This document shows, piece after piece, positions 22,118 to 46,956 of a DNA stretch of 64,000 bases. Position numbers and translations under genes: made by a program. The notes under the pieces were generated by a model that did no database searches, was not told the DNA's origin, and worked only from the letters and a program-made list of their open reading frames with translations. Location: NCBI RefSeq assembly GCF_024679245.1, contig NC_090178.1, positions 23,034,703 through 23,098,702 of the forward strand, read 5' to 3'. The stretch's first letter is position 1, and each line of letters begins with the position of its first letter. The stretch comes from Pseudorasbora parva (Eukaryota > Chordata > Actinopteri > Cypriniformes > Gobionidae).

Positions 22118-22277
22118 CTCTAAACACTAAAAAAATGTTGTTTCAACACATGTTTGGGTCACATATGGATTAACCCAACCTTTGGTTCATATCATTTCAT
22201 ATCATTTTTGAATCCAATGGTTGGGTTTGTCCATATGTGACCCAAAAATGGGTTGAAACAACCCAGCATTTTTAGAG
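22118..22277. mobile_element. Small palindromic MITE
   Basis: Left part (GTTTCAACACATGTTTGGGTCACATATGG) is mirrored by CCATATGTGACCCAAAAATGGGTTGAAAC on the right. About 160 bases in all, non-coding. Confidence 0.7.
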
Positions 22278-22425
22278 TTATGTAACTTCAAGCCCTGCCA
22301 CTAGAGGTCAGTACAACAGCAGCAAAAATCAAGTCTGTCTGTGTCATTGGTTTTATTCTCAGGATAAAAAAGGATCACATTATAAGAACACAGAGGTGAA
22401 TCAAGTATAGTTATACTCACTGTGT

Positions 22426-35241
<12,816 letters not shown>

Positions 35242-36569
35242 TGTAGATGAGATGTATCCAATGATGCCACACGTGGAGTGCTAGTCAGCCTATGTTAATC
35301 TTCAGACATGTGTCTGAATCAACAGTTGTCTAAGATACTGTCAAATCCACTCACTTCCTTTACACAATTAAAGTGTATTTGACTCTGTTGTCCTCTTGTA
35401 TGCATGATACAACAATTGATGATCGGTTGGTTCTATGGAGAGTGTCGTTTTTAGCAGAGCTAGCATGAAACAATGAAAATCTCTGAAGTTATAACTTATT
35501 CAACTGTCAGATACAATAACAAGTGGTCAATTAGACACATTATTCTCAGAAAATATATCTATTCTTAGTTAGAGTGAATTCTCTAAAAACCACTTCCCTG
35601 GTAAGTATTTGTCCTGTTATCACTGATATGATATAATGATGAAACAACAGTTTAAAAGCGGTTGTAATTGTGATGATTTCTAAAGGAATTGTCATCTTAC
35701 CACTGCAAAATTTTCAATAGTCCAGTTTAAAAATCTTGAATTGTCCATATTAAGGTTAGGCCAAGTGCGAAGAATTGAAGAGAGCCGTTTGTCACCGTTG
35801 CCACTGAGAGATACACATGTCTTTCACATGATACAATCTTCACAAGCATAACAAGAGCTCACTTATTCGAACAACACACCTGCTACACCTTACAAAAAGT
35901 ATGAAGTTTGGTGCCAGACGTCCTCAAAAAATGTTCTATTGCTCCGTAGGAAAAAAAAAGGTCCAAGTTCATGTGTCCTTTTGCCATGTCTCCATTACAA
36001 AGGCATGAATTCTTCAGATACTAATTATTGCTCTCAGATCTACCAGGCTCTTGCTCCGTCACTCCACCCACATAGCCATTTAGTGCTCTTGCCCTGTCAT
36101 TATCTCTCTCATTCACACGGTTTCTCTCAGCCTGCCTGATTGTATCTCTGTGTCCAAAATTTTGAAAAGGCACTTACACTCACGTTGGTTGAGGACAGGA
36201 ACTCAGCTGCAGGCATTCACCTCTCTTTCTCTCTCTGTCTCTCTCTCTCTCTCTGATCAGTTTCCGGGTAGCTAAGAGGCAGACAAACAGGTTTGTTTTC
36301 TTTTGTGTCTGTGAGGGAGCTGTGCAGCATGGGCTGTGTGCATTTGGGCCGGTGTTTGAATTGTGACGTATTGGACAGACCATGTGTGAACAATTTCCTG
36401 AATGCATAACAAAAGACTACAGCAAGTGGGAGAGATAGAGTTTCTGTGCTGTTGTAGGGCTGGCCTTTAAATTACCATTACATAAATGAATTATCATCAA
36501 CACTAAGATCAAATTGATGTGACCCTTTATGCTATGATGTTAAATATATATATATTAGACACATTATTT
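35242..36569. other. Upstream region of cblc
   Basis: This is the presumed promoter side of cblc; the transcription start is not identified. A CT-rich run lies at 36220-36256. No other gene is seen. Confidence 0.4.
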
Positions 36570-39115
36570 AAGCAATTTTGAGCGTGCCATGGTTGTTGGT
36601 GCCAGACGGGCCGGTCTGAGTTAGGGCTGGACGATATGGCCAAAATTCATATCACGATATTTTTCTTAATTTCGGTCGATACGATATAATTCTGATATCG
36701 ATATGAACTATATAAAAGCTTTAGAAAAAACTACTAAGAACTGCCACAAAGGATGTCTGTACCTACAAACTTCTGAAAAATGTATTGGCCAAGTCTATGA
36801 ATAGTCCTCCTATAAAATATAATATTTTAGAAATAAAACCAGTACAAATAAATTAATGTTCACCTTTTATTTGTATTTAGCCTTTATATGAAAAAGAAAT
36901 GTGAAATTAACATCAAATAAACATAAGACTCTCACTTTATTAATATTAATATCTTTAAGTTTAAACTATAACATAGGCTGATTATATTATTCTTATTATA
37001 GATTAAACAAAAGTGCTTCAGCCAGGTTCAGCCTGACTCAGAATATGCTAGCGGATGGATCTGCTTCAGATGGTGGATCTGCTTCACAGCGTACAGTGCT
37101 CCTATGCCGCAGACGCAGTTTATTGAGCATTTTCTTTTAAGTTTTAAATTTCAGTGAAGAACAATTCATAGCGCTCTATTTTCCATTTATGCAAAATTAT
37201 AGCATATATTTAATGCTGCATTTATTTAATTAAAAATGCAGTAAACAACGTAATAGAGTGAAATATTATTCTGATCTACATCATCTGTTCACTACGTGAA
37301 TATATAGTAAAGTGTCATTTATTCCTGTGATCAAAGCTGAGTTTATCATCATTACTCCAGTCTTCAGTGTCACTCATCATTCTCATATTAGGATTTGATG
37401 CTCAACAAACATTTATGATTATTATCAGTGTTCAAAACAGTTTTGTTGCTCATGATGCTCCTTCATTGCTTTCATATATTGTCGCAATCGTCTGACTGTC
37501 AATCGTCACCTTTCAGCTCATAACGATTTGTATATGTAACGTTGTCCTTCAGCTGCAGCTCCAGCGTGACAGTAACGTTAACATTAGTTCTGCGAATCCG
37601 CTTTTGTGACCGTGACCTCAAGAAGCGCGCAATCAACCGAGGTTAGAGAAAGCGGTCTTTAGCGTCTCTGTTAACTTGCCCGCCCTCGCTCCAGGTAACG
37701 CCGTTTGTAAATCCGCTCGGAGCGGGTCGACTAGGACCGGTGAGACCCAGTAAAAGTGCGGGGGACACGCCGAACCACTTCCACCCCACTGAATTAACGT
37801 TAGTCTTTCTTCTCTTATCAACTATTTCTTTCTCCTTACTTGTGGAAGTTCGTTCAGTCACATTTGTGTTGCGGTCAGGGAAACTCTTTTTGTAGCTAAA
37901 ACTTGCCGCGTTGGCTCTATCAGCCTACTACTGCTGAGCACTGACTGCGTTTCTGTGGTGTACGTCATCGCGCAAGTAGCCAATCATGTTCTGCTCTTTC
38001 TGACGGCTGCGCCCTGAACGTCAGTCAGTGAGGAATGCTGTAATATATTTATCGAAATATCGGAAATGTGTTTAAAAATCATATCACCGTTATTGAAAAA
38101 AATTATATCGCGATATATATTGATATTGAATTATTGTCCAGCCCTAGTCTGAGTATTTCACAATTTGCTCAGTTACTGGGAATTTCACGCACAACCATTT
38201 CTAGGGTTTACAAAGAATGGTGTGAAAAGGGAAAAACATCCAGTATGCGGCAGACCTGTGGGCGAAAATGCCTTGTTGAACACTAGAGGTCAGAGGAGAA
38301 TGGGCCGAATGATTCAAGCTGATAGAAGAGCAACTTTGACTGAAATAACCACTTGTTACAACCGAGGAATGCAGCAAAGCATTTGTGAAGCCACAACACG
38401 CACAACCTTGAGGCGGATGGGCTACAACAGCAGAAGACCCCACCGGGTACCACTCATCTCCACTACAAATAGGAAAAAGTGGCTACAATTTGCATGAGCT
38501 TACCAAAATTGGACAGTTGAACACTGGAAAAATGTTGCCTGGTCTGATGAGTCTCGATTTCTTTTGAGACATTCAGATGGTAGAGTCAGAATTTAGCGTA
38601 AACAGAATGAGAACATGGATCCATCATGCCTTGTTACCACTGTGCAAGCTGGTGGTGGTGGTGTAATGGTGTGGGGGATGTTTTCTTGGCACACTTTAGG
38701 CCCCTTAGTACCAATTGGGCATCGCTTAAATGCCATGGCCTACCTGAGCATTGTTTCTGCCCATGTCCATCCCTTTATGACCACCATGTACCCATCCTCA
38801 GATGGCTACTTCCAGCAGGATAATGCACCATGTCACAAAGCTCGAATCATTTCAAATTGGTTTCTTGAACATGACAAGGAGTTCATTGTACTAAAATGGC
38901 CCCCACAGTCACCAGATCTCAACCCAATAGAGCATCTTTGGGATGTGGTGGAACGGTAGCTTCGTGCCCTGGATGTGCATCCCACAAATCTCCATCAACT
39001 GCAAGATGCTATCCTATCAATATGGGCCAACATTTCTAAAGAATGCTTTCAACACCTTGTTGAATCAATTCCACATAAAATTAAAGGCCTTGATCTTCGC
39101 AATCCCATCTTTCAA
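36570..39115 (+). mobile_element. Tc1-like transposon, transposase broken and split by a hAT insertion
   Basis: The transposase is readable in pieces. A helix-turn-helix part (QFAQLLGISRTTISRVYKEW at about 38161-38220) is preceded across the insertion by GARRAGL at about 36600. Next come MQQSICEATTRTTLRRMG and WSDESRFLLRH. The DDE region follows with QQDNAPCHKA and WPPQSPDLNPIEHLWD (38890-38945). In-frame stops and frameshifts make it inactive. It is of the same family as 23276-24261. The outer ends were not placed precisely. Confidence 0.85.
36622..38146. mobile_element. 1,525-bp hAT-like element inserted in the Tc1 transposase
   Basis: It starts TAGGGCTGGACGATATGGC and ends ATTGTCCAGCCCTA. 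GTCTGAGT is duplicated exactly at 36614-36621 and 38147-38154, the 8-bp duplication typical of hAT. Removing it restores the Tc1 reading frame. No transposase is seen. Fragments of the same family lie at 44180-44640. Confidence 0.92.
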
Positions 39116-39189
39116 ACTTTAGTTAGTGTGAAATGTTGCTGTTAGAGCATAAATAATACCTGTGAAACGCTCAAAGTTCAATGCCAAGC

Positions 39190-39700
39190 GAGATATTTTA
39201 TTTAAGAGAAGTTCCCTTTCAAAGCCTACAGCGAACGGCCGGTTTGGACTATACCCCTGCACTTCCTTCAGGAATGACGTTACTAGAACAGTTTGTTAAC
39301 TAACCCTCCGCCCACAAGAACACGCAAAATAGGGGGCGTGGTCTTGTTGCTCTCCCACGTGGAGAAGAGCGTGGGAGAGCGTAGAGCGCGCATTCAGTGC
39401 TTGCATCTCTCCGTTATGGTAAGAGGCGGGACCTTTCCGGGCAAAGTGCGCTAAGCTGCTGTCCAATCACAACAAGGGAAGCGCTGGCCCAATCAGAACT
39501 CGTTACGTATTTCTGAAGGAGGGATTTTATAGAACAAGGAAATCATCAGGCCGTTTTAGGACAGAGGAAACAGCGCTGTACAGATAAGTAAATTGTGTGA
39601 AAAATACTGTTTTTTTTTACACGCAAAACATGAATTCATGTTATATTGCACACTGTAAACACAATCAAGGCTTCAAAAACAAACGAAAAACGGGACCTTT
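39190..39700. repeat. Dispersed GC-rich repeat
   Basis: It begins near AGAAGTTCCCTTTCAAAGCC and ends CGGGACCTTTAA. It resembles known cyprinid interspersed repeats; class unknown. It may include the right end of the family seen at 19576. Confidence 0.45.
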
Positions 39701-39747
39701 AAGGCAGTTCTGAAGGTGGATCGCCTTCAGAATATATATATATATAT

Positions 39748-41526
39748 TAGGGGTGTAACGGTTCACAAAATTCACGGTTCGGTTCGATACGATACACTGG
39801 TGTCACGGTTCGGTTCGGTACGGTTCGGTATGTTTTAGATACAGCAAAAAGAAAAAATTGGCAGAAATTACCTTTTTTTATTATTATTTTATTAAAACTA
39901 ACAAAGTATGATTTTTTGTTGTTGTATGATTTTACCCATCTTCTATGTAGTTACAGGAATAAGACATAGCTCTTTACATTAGCGTGTGCGGCGTGTTGCG
40001 TTGCGTGTGCGTTGCAGGAGCCCCACAACCTGTAGTCCTTTCACATATGCTGCGTTTGCAGTCCGCAACTGATCCGCTGTTGCATATCACAAACACAGCA
40101 TTTATTCATTATTTTTTATTTAAAATCCAAAAGTTTTTACTGAACATGCCTCGTCAGAATTCCAATTTTCTTTGTTTACTCTTTAATAGAAGTCAGGTTA
40201 CGTAGCCTACTACATTTTAACAACATTTTATTAAATTCATTTATTCATATTTATATACTTTAGATTTAGCTCACACAAGTGGCAAAACATTTAAACATAG
40301 TTTATAGCCTTAAATCACAAACATTTTAAATTAGAAACTTACAATAGTCTATTAAAAAACAGCCGACTCTAGTCTTTTCTTTCGTTTTTAAACCCTTTTA
40401 AAATAAATCCTGCAGGTCAAAAAGAACTTTGCTTTTCACCTCCAAGAAAGTACGAGTGCTCTCCATTATGGCAGATTTTTTTTTTTACCTAAATGCCAGG
40501 TAAGGTGTCGTTTTGTTGCTTTACTTGAGAAAAAAAAAGCCATGTGTTGACTTTGAAACAAGAGTATATTTTAAATGATATGCATCTGTGGTGAAATTAC
40601 TAGATTTTCGCGTCAGTATATGTTTATTTTAATGCGAACAATGTTCTACCACTTTAATGCAGCAACGCAGCGCAGCAAAAAATAGACTCAGTACGAAAAC
40701 GATCCGTGCACTGCTGCAGACGCAAAGCTCCTGGAACAGACTGACGGACAGCACCCGCGTGCAGTTTGAAAGCTGTCATCCGTTAACATGGGTACGGAAA
40801 AAAATACGCACCGCACACGCACTGCAGACGGAGTATGTGTGAAACGGGCGTTAGGTCTCATATCCGCGGCTATAAATGGACCACTCGCCGCGGTGATGTC
40901 TTTTGCCTCTTGAATAAGTTGGAAATGTCTGTCTAAATGCTGCGGGGATAGTTTGTGGGATAGTTTGTGGCTGTTTCTCCTTTTTATCGTCTTGTTGTCG
41001 GCGTAAAGACAACAAGATCGTCTTGTTGTCGGCTTTGATTGACATGACATGAATTATTCCCGCTGCTGTACCCTCAGCAAATGCGACATAGCCTACCGTT
41101 GTTTTTTAATCCATCAATCTTGCCAACACCATCATAGCTTACCAAGAATCCAAAGTTCACCCAAACACCAGACCTGTTGGTTATTGGAGGATCTTCTATT
41201 TCTGGTTTGTTAAACGCAATTGCCATTTTGCCACGAGCATTCAGCGCGTAGCCTACTGAGTAAGCGAGCACCTGACTGAGCAGCCTAAAACATATTTGGT
41301 TTTTTTTTTTTTTCACTTCGGCGGTGTCAGGGGCATTGCCTGTTATGTCGTTTTGGTTATTGGGCTACCTTGTTGAACGCATATTATTATATTTCACACA
41401 CTTTTTTATTTTCCAAATCTAATTAATTAGTCCGAGAACCGTTCGGTACATAATAAAAAAAATTTAAAAAAAAAGCGAAAGCCTCGTACCGAACGGTTCA
41501 ATACGAATACGCGTATCGTTACACCC

Positions 41527-41529
<3 letters not shown>
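39748..41529. mobile_element. 1,782-bp hAT-like element with TAGGGGTGTAACG ends
   Basis: The left end TAGGGGTGTAACGGTTC and right end (..CGTTACACCCCTA) are inverted. It sits in a TA microsatellite, so the target duplication cannot be read. Internally there is a 17-base direct repeat (ATCGTCTTGTTGTCGGC) at about 40986-41033. No transposase recognised. Confidence 0.85.

Positions 41530-41613
<84 letters not shown>
41530..41613. repeat. (AT)n microsatellite
   Basis: About 42 units. The short TA run before 39748 is probably the other side of the same microsatellite split by the hAT-like element. Confidence 0.9.
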
Positions 41614-41616
<3 letters not shown>

Positions 41617-41619
41617 GTG

Positions 41620-41800
41620 AAACTGAAGACTGGAGTAACTATCCTGAAAATTCAGCTTTGTATCACAGAAATAAATGATCATTTGAAAAAGTATAATAAA
41701 TTGAAAAACAATTATTTAAATTTGTCATAATATCACAATATGATTTTTTTTTCTGTACTTTTGATCAAATAAATGCAGGCTTGATGAGCAGAAAAAACTT
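41620..41800 (-). repeat. Dispersed repeat R6, reversed copy
   Basis: On the minus strand it shares TTTATTTCTGTGAT, AAAGCTGAATTTTCAG and TTACTCCAGTCTTCAG with stretches at 37309-37450 and 44758-44890. It is a common cyprinid interspersed repeat of unknown class. Confidence 0.65.
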
Positions 41801-42978
41801 TGGAACGGAATCGGATAGGGAGTTGTGTGTCTGTTATGGATGCCTGGGTTACGGAGGATGTTGAGGGCGTTGTGGATTGCTGTTTTTGTTTCTTTATTAG
41901 ATTGTCATAGGTCACTGTGTTTAATTTTTAAGTGGTTAAACAAATTTGGGGTGTTCCCTCGCGTTGCAGCCACTATGTAGCAAATCTTGCACGTAGCATG
42001 TTTCTGCTCGTCGTCTAATTCCTCACAGCCAAACTGTTGCCAGACAAGTCTTTTTTTTTGCTCACCAAACGCTGCTGTAACTGCCCTCCTTCTGCCATCT
42101 TTACTCGTGCCAAGTTTTTAAATGCCAGCGGATGATATGCACACGAGTCACGACCTGAGAAAGTTTGTGGCTTCGGGAGGGGCGGATGTGCGCGCGCGTT
42201 TCATTCAGACCGCAAGACAAAATAAGAGTGTTCTTGCAAAACAGAACAATGCAAAATAATTGTTTTTTCTCGATTATACTATTTTGGTGATTGTTGGGAG
42301 CCAAAATTGAAATTGAAATTCAATTAATTGCACAGCCCTACAACCACCCTGAATATTGTCCCCAAGTGGCTAGAAATTTTGATCGGTAAACCGAGTTCTG
42401 GCTGTCTTTCTCTGCCTTTGAGAAAATGAGAGCTCAGACGAGCCGATCTTGGATTCTCCTGTTATGACGTCATACCAGGAAAGGTTTTCTCCCCTTCCTT
42501 TGGTTTGCCCGCACAGAGAATTAATAGAGAATGGATTCAGTCCTGCCCCTGGCCGTCTTGATTTATCAATGAATAGAGCCAGTGACTAAAACGATCAACT
42601 TCACGTTGTTTATGTTATTAGCATGAAACAAATCTGTTATTTAGATGATTAAACTACAGAGAGAGAGATCAAAGAACAGTCTTTATAATGTTCAGATCTG
42701 ATAATCACGCACATCTGCAGTGCACACTTGCCCGAACTGCCGTTTGAATGACGCTGTTAAACTGCTCAACAGAAGCTCTTACTGTATTCATGTCGATGTC
42801 GTGTTTGTTGTTAGTTGTGGTGAAAGCATTTTGTGAGAGAAATAATGGTGCAAAGTTCACTCATGTTTATTCAGAACTCTCAGATACAATCAAAATAAAT
42901 TTGCGCACACACAGCGCTCTCAACAACTCTACAATAACACTTTCTCAGCAGTCTTTCCCCAGCTCTCCCTGTCTCTAG
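41801..42978. other. Repeat-rich intergenic DNA
   Basis: The right end of another hAT-type element (reading TAGGGCTGTGCAATTAATTG on the minus strand) lies at 42321-42340; its left end was not found. No gene is seen. Confidence 0.45.
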
Positions 42979-43312
42979 CTGTGTCTCATTTCGTTAAAAT
43001 TCGAAGGCTGCATCCTCCGGAGGACACATCCTGTGTAGGATGCAGTATACGGAGTGTCCTCAATCAGAATTAAACGAGACTTCCTTCGTAGGACCCACAG
43101 GCAGGAAGTATCACATTGCTATGCCAACATTGTGGGTTATCTCCAGCCGTGAAGGATACACCTCATGCACACTCCGAATTCCTGTGAAAGAAGGACACAT
43201 TCGAAGGTCGCATTTGGAGTGTCCTTCTCACTTTTTTGAAATGAGACGGCCTTATGACGCATGCAGCCTTCATATGCGACCTCCAGAGGACGCAGCCTTC
43301 CGAAATGAGATG
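42979..43312. mobile_element. Element R2 (CTGTGTCTCATTTCG ends)
   Basis: CTGTGTCTCATTTCG at the left and CCGAAATGAGA at the right are inverted. Internal AAGGCTGCATCCT-type blocks are also mirrored. A related left half lies at 61187-61425. Confidence 0.65.
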
Positions 43313-43465
43313 TATGCTGAATTCACCTACTTATACTATGTCCTAAAAGTATGTACTCTTTTGTGAAGAAAAAGTACTTTTGAGAGTGTAGCAGAAAAGT
43401 ATGCAAGCTTCAGGATATACTACTTCTCCATCTTTAACGGACTCTGTCGCTTAGTTATGTGCATC

Positions 43466-43870
43466 CAAGGGGGTAATCTAGCACTCAGAAAGCATTCCAC
43501 CCATTGGGGCGGCCATTGCTAACCAAGCCATCACCTGCTGTTAGCATCCCATTGACTCCTATTCATTTTTGCGTCACTTTGACAGTGAATAACTTTACAT
43601 CTGAGGCATTTAAAGACTCCAGAAGCAATCTTTTACTGTCTATGAGACAGTCGGGGGGAAGTGGAGACATAAGGTCTGATAAAGTCAAGGGAGAAGAATG
43701 GGGAGATGCCCATAGTGAGCCAAAAGCCACGGAACAAAACATTTAAACAACGTGATTCAGATTTCACTTTCCACAACTACTAGGAGACCTACAGCTGTCA
43801 GACAGGTTGCTCACGTCACATCTACATCGTCAAGCTCAGTCTGAGCCTGCGCAGTTCGCTCAGCCATCAG
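43466..43870 (-). mobile_element. Element R4 copy 3, reversed, truncated and internally deleted
   Basis: It starts with the R4 right end (CAAGGGGGTAATCTAGC). It lacks a central block between GACTCCA and GCAATCTTTTACTG, and stops about 85 bases short of the family's other end. Confidence 0.8.
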
Positions 43871-44179
43871 CATACCTGCAAACTTGTCGCTTTTCGGCGA
43901 CAATCGCCGTTTTCTTGGTCAATTTGGTCATTTACATGAATCGCGTAGAACCAAAGAGGGTTTTTTTTATGGGGGGGGGGGGGGGGGGTGTCTACAGTTC
44001 TGTAGACTAGAGATGCGAAACACTATTGGATAATTCTTATAACTGACATTTCTCTGGGCCAATCGGAATCTTAGCTCACTTGCGTCAGAATCTTGAAGCA
44101 CACAGCGTCAACTGAGCTCGCCATTAAATGAGACGCCGGGCTACCGAGATACCACGCGAGTCTGACGGTGTTCAATTCT

Positions 44180-44640
44180 AGCATGGCCGTAGATTACGGG
44201 ACGTGTCCCCTGCACTTTTGATAAAGTGTACATTCATCCTCCACAGGTTTACTGGGTCTCCCCGATCCTAGTCGACCCGCTCCGACCGGGATATGAACCG
44301 GTGTTACCTGTGCGAGGGCAGGCAAGTTAACAGGGACGCTAAAGAGAGCTTTCTCTACCTCGATTGATTGCGCGCTTCTTGAGTTCACGGGCAAGTGTAT
44401 TAATACATAGAAACCAATGTGAATACATCAAGATTTAAATTCAGAGACAAAAAAATAATCTATGCATGACCTGGCATTTTATTCGTATCTAAATATGAGG
44501 AGGGCGCTCTCACAGAAAGTCCAAAAGCGGATTCAAACTTTGTCACGCTGGAGCTGCAGCTGAAGAAAAACAATCGTTATGAGCTGAAGCGTGACGACGG
44601 CAATCAGACGATTGCGACAATATATGCTTTATGTGTGTTT
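44180..44640 (-). mobile_element. Fragment of the hAT family found at 36622-38146
   Basis: On the minus strand it matches about 37480-37760, sharing CTAGTCGACCCGCTC-type, AAGTTAACAGGGACGCTAAAG-type and GTCGCAATCGTCTGA blocks. The following 44758-44890 stretch matches 37309-37450 in direct orientation, so the copy is rearranged. Confidence 0.65.
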
Positions 44641-45086
44641 TTCAAGCAATCTCAATGGAGGCTATTTATTGACAATAAAGTAGGCTTTAAATACAGTTAA
44701 AACAGTAATATTGTGAAATACCATTACAAATGAAAACAGCCTTTTTCTATGTGAACATAGTAAAGTGTAATTTATTCCTGTGATCAAAGCTGAATTTATC
44801 ATCATTACTCCAGGCTTTAGTGTCACATGATCCTTCACTAATCATTCTCATATGAGGATTTCATAATCAAGAAACATTTTTGATTATTATCTGTGTTGAA
44901 ATCTCGCAATGGGTTGTGGGCAATATCAGCTGTTAGAGTGCCCATCGATCCATACTGTGAATTCGGACCGGAAATAGTAAACCATCCGGGTATCTTTGGA
45001 ATACTCTTTTCAACATACTACGATTTGGGACATACTAATTCTATTTTCGAGTGCTATTTAGTATGGATATGCGAATTGGGACGCAG

Positions 45087-45774
45087 GGACAGCTTCTGCC
45101 TGGACCCAATATTTTTTTTCCCCAGGATGGTAGGTCAGGTCAATGTCAGGTTGAAGAGAGTCGTTTGTCTGTTCTGTCACATGTTCTGACCTTACCTTAC
45201 CGCCTTTTTCGTCTATGATTGGCTAAAAGGCTCTGCTCTGATTGTTATATCTCATGTTCATTGCCTACTAAGAAAAGCGCTAAATGTGCGTGTCTTCAGA
45301 TTTATATTTCAAGTTCACAATTTCATAGCCAGTTTAGATTGTGTTTAGATTAGTCTTAGCTGTTTGGGGTAATTTTGTGACGAAAATGTAAACTTGGGAG
45401 TGCAAATCTACGTTTTATAAAATCGCCATGGCTCTCAAGTACTGAACAGTTAGTGTACATAAGCATATGTAGGCTTATGCATTGCCTTGGTTTAAGATGT
45501 ATGCAATACAATAAAATGGCACTATTTTGCCCAGCTGTGTGCAGTGCAGTGCACTATTCTAGACTAATGAAAACTAATGATCCATCATCATGCTCAGCTT
45601 TGACGATATGATCAATTATGGTCCAATAAATAATGCAAACAATTACACAGAGGGAGTATCGAAAGCAATGAGATATGTATTGCACACTGCACTGGAGTAA
45701 CATTGATTTACTTCGTTTGCTTCTGTTGTAAAGACGATCAAAACAGACTAGCTGACAGCCTGCTGTGAACGTGA
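45087..45774. other. Intergenic DNA, no gene seen
   Basis: Unremarkable sequence between R3 copy 2 and R4 copy 2. Confidence 0.4.
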
Positions 45775-45782
45775 GATATAAC

Positions 45783-46449
45783 CATAGACAGTAAAAGAAA
45801 TGGACGGAGAGATCCCATTGCCTTCTACGGCCTTAAGTGATGTCAGTATAGGAGCACTCACTTCCTGATGGCTGAGCGAACTGCGCAGGCTCAGACTGAG
45901 CTTGACGACGTAGATGTGACGTGAGCCTCCTGTCTGACAGCTGTAGGTCTTCTAGTAGTTATGGAAATTTAAAGCTGAATCACGTTGTTTAAATATTTTC
46001 TCCCGTTGCTTTTGGCTCACTACGGGCTTCTCCCCATTCTTCCCCCTTGACTTTATCAGACTTTATGTCTACACGTCCCCCCGACTGTCTCATAGACAGT
46101 AGAAGATTGCCTGCGAGCGTCTCCTCAGGTCTATACGGTAATTTCTCAACTGTGCGACAGAGTCGCGTTGGTTATGACGCAATAGTTAGCCTATTTTTAC
46201 AAAAACAGCTTCTATGGGGCGATAGTGTAAGATACAAGGTAACGGAGCCTTTTATGCATTGTCGTGTTTCTTTAGAAATAAACAATGGACAAATGGAGTC
46301 TTTAAACGTCTCAGATGTAAAGTTATTCACTGTCAAAGTGACTCGAAAATGAATAGGAGTCAATGGGATGCTAACAGCAGGTGATGGCTTGGTTAGCAAT
46401 GGCAGCCCCTAGGGGTGGAACGCTTTCCGAGCGCTAGATTACCCCCTTG
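45783..46449 (+). mobile_element. Element R4, 667 bp, copy 2
   Basis: The boundaries CATAGACAG...CCCCCTTG are flanked by GATATAAC at 45775-45782 and 46450-46457. It has the same length as copy 1 and few differences from it, so transposition was recent on an evolutionary scale. Confidence 0.9.
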
Positions 46450-46655
46450 GATATAACCAATCGCAGGAAGCGCTGCAGCTGCTCGCGCCTGACTAAACCA
46501 CGCCCTTAATCTCATTTCAAATGCAGATGTCAGCCAATCACAACAGTGCGTGTTTTCACTGCTGTCTCACAGCAGTGTCAGCCCCTTGAAACAGCATTCA
46601 AGCCAGAGGGCTAATATCAGTATAGAAAAAATACCTTTTATTTCTAAATTATGAG

Positions 46656-46660
<5 letters not shown>

Positions 46661-46730
<70 letters not shown>

Positions 46731-46733
46731 ATA
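46661..46733. repeat. (AT)n microsatellite
   Basis: AT run with a few CA interruptions at its right end. Confidence 0.9.
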
Positions 46734-46903
46734 AACCATACTAACAATATAAGTACACCTCAGGAAACATTATAAAATAATAAAACAATCCATGCCATTT
46801 GACCTTTAATTTAGAATAAATTCTAAATGAATCTAGATTAATCTATCTAGATTAATCTAGATTCTAGATTTTAATCTAGATTTTTTTTAAATCGATGCCC
46901 ACC

Positions 46904-46906
<3 letters not shown>

Positions 46907-46954
<48 letters not shown>
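46907..46954. repeat. (AT)n microsatellite
   Basis: AT run next to a TCTAGATTAATCTAG-rich patch (46830-46900) that looks like the end of a hAT-type MITE. Confidence 0.9.

Positions 46955-46956
<2 letters not shown>

Larger units (their letters stand above)
43317..45086. mobile_element. Element R3 copy 2, interrupted
   Basis: The left end (CTGAATTCACCTACTTATAC) and right end (GCGAATTGGGACGCAG) match copy 1 at 12797-13560. In between are a truncated R4 element (43466-43870) and a hAT fragment (44180-44640). Confidence 0.75.

Noticed and set aside
44230..44300. tRNA-like box (GGTTCATATCCC on the minus strand)
   Set aside because: No cloverleaf could be drawn, and the stretch is part of a hAT fragment also present near 37690-37760.
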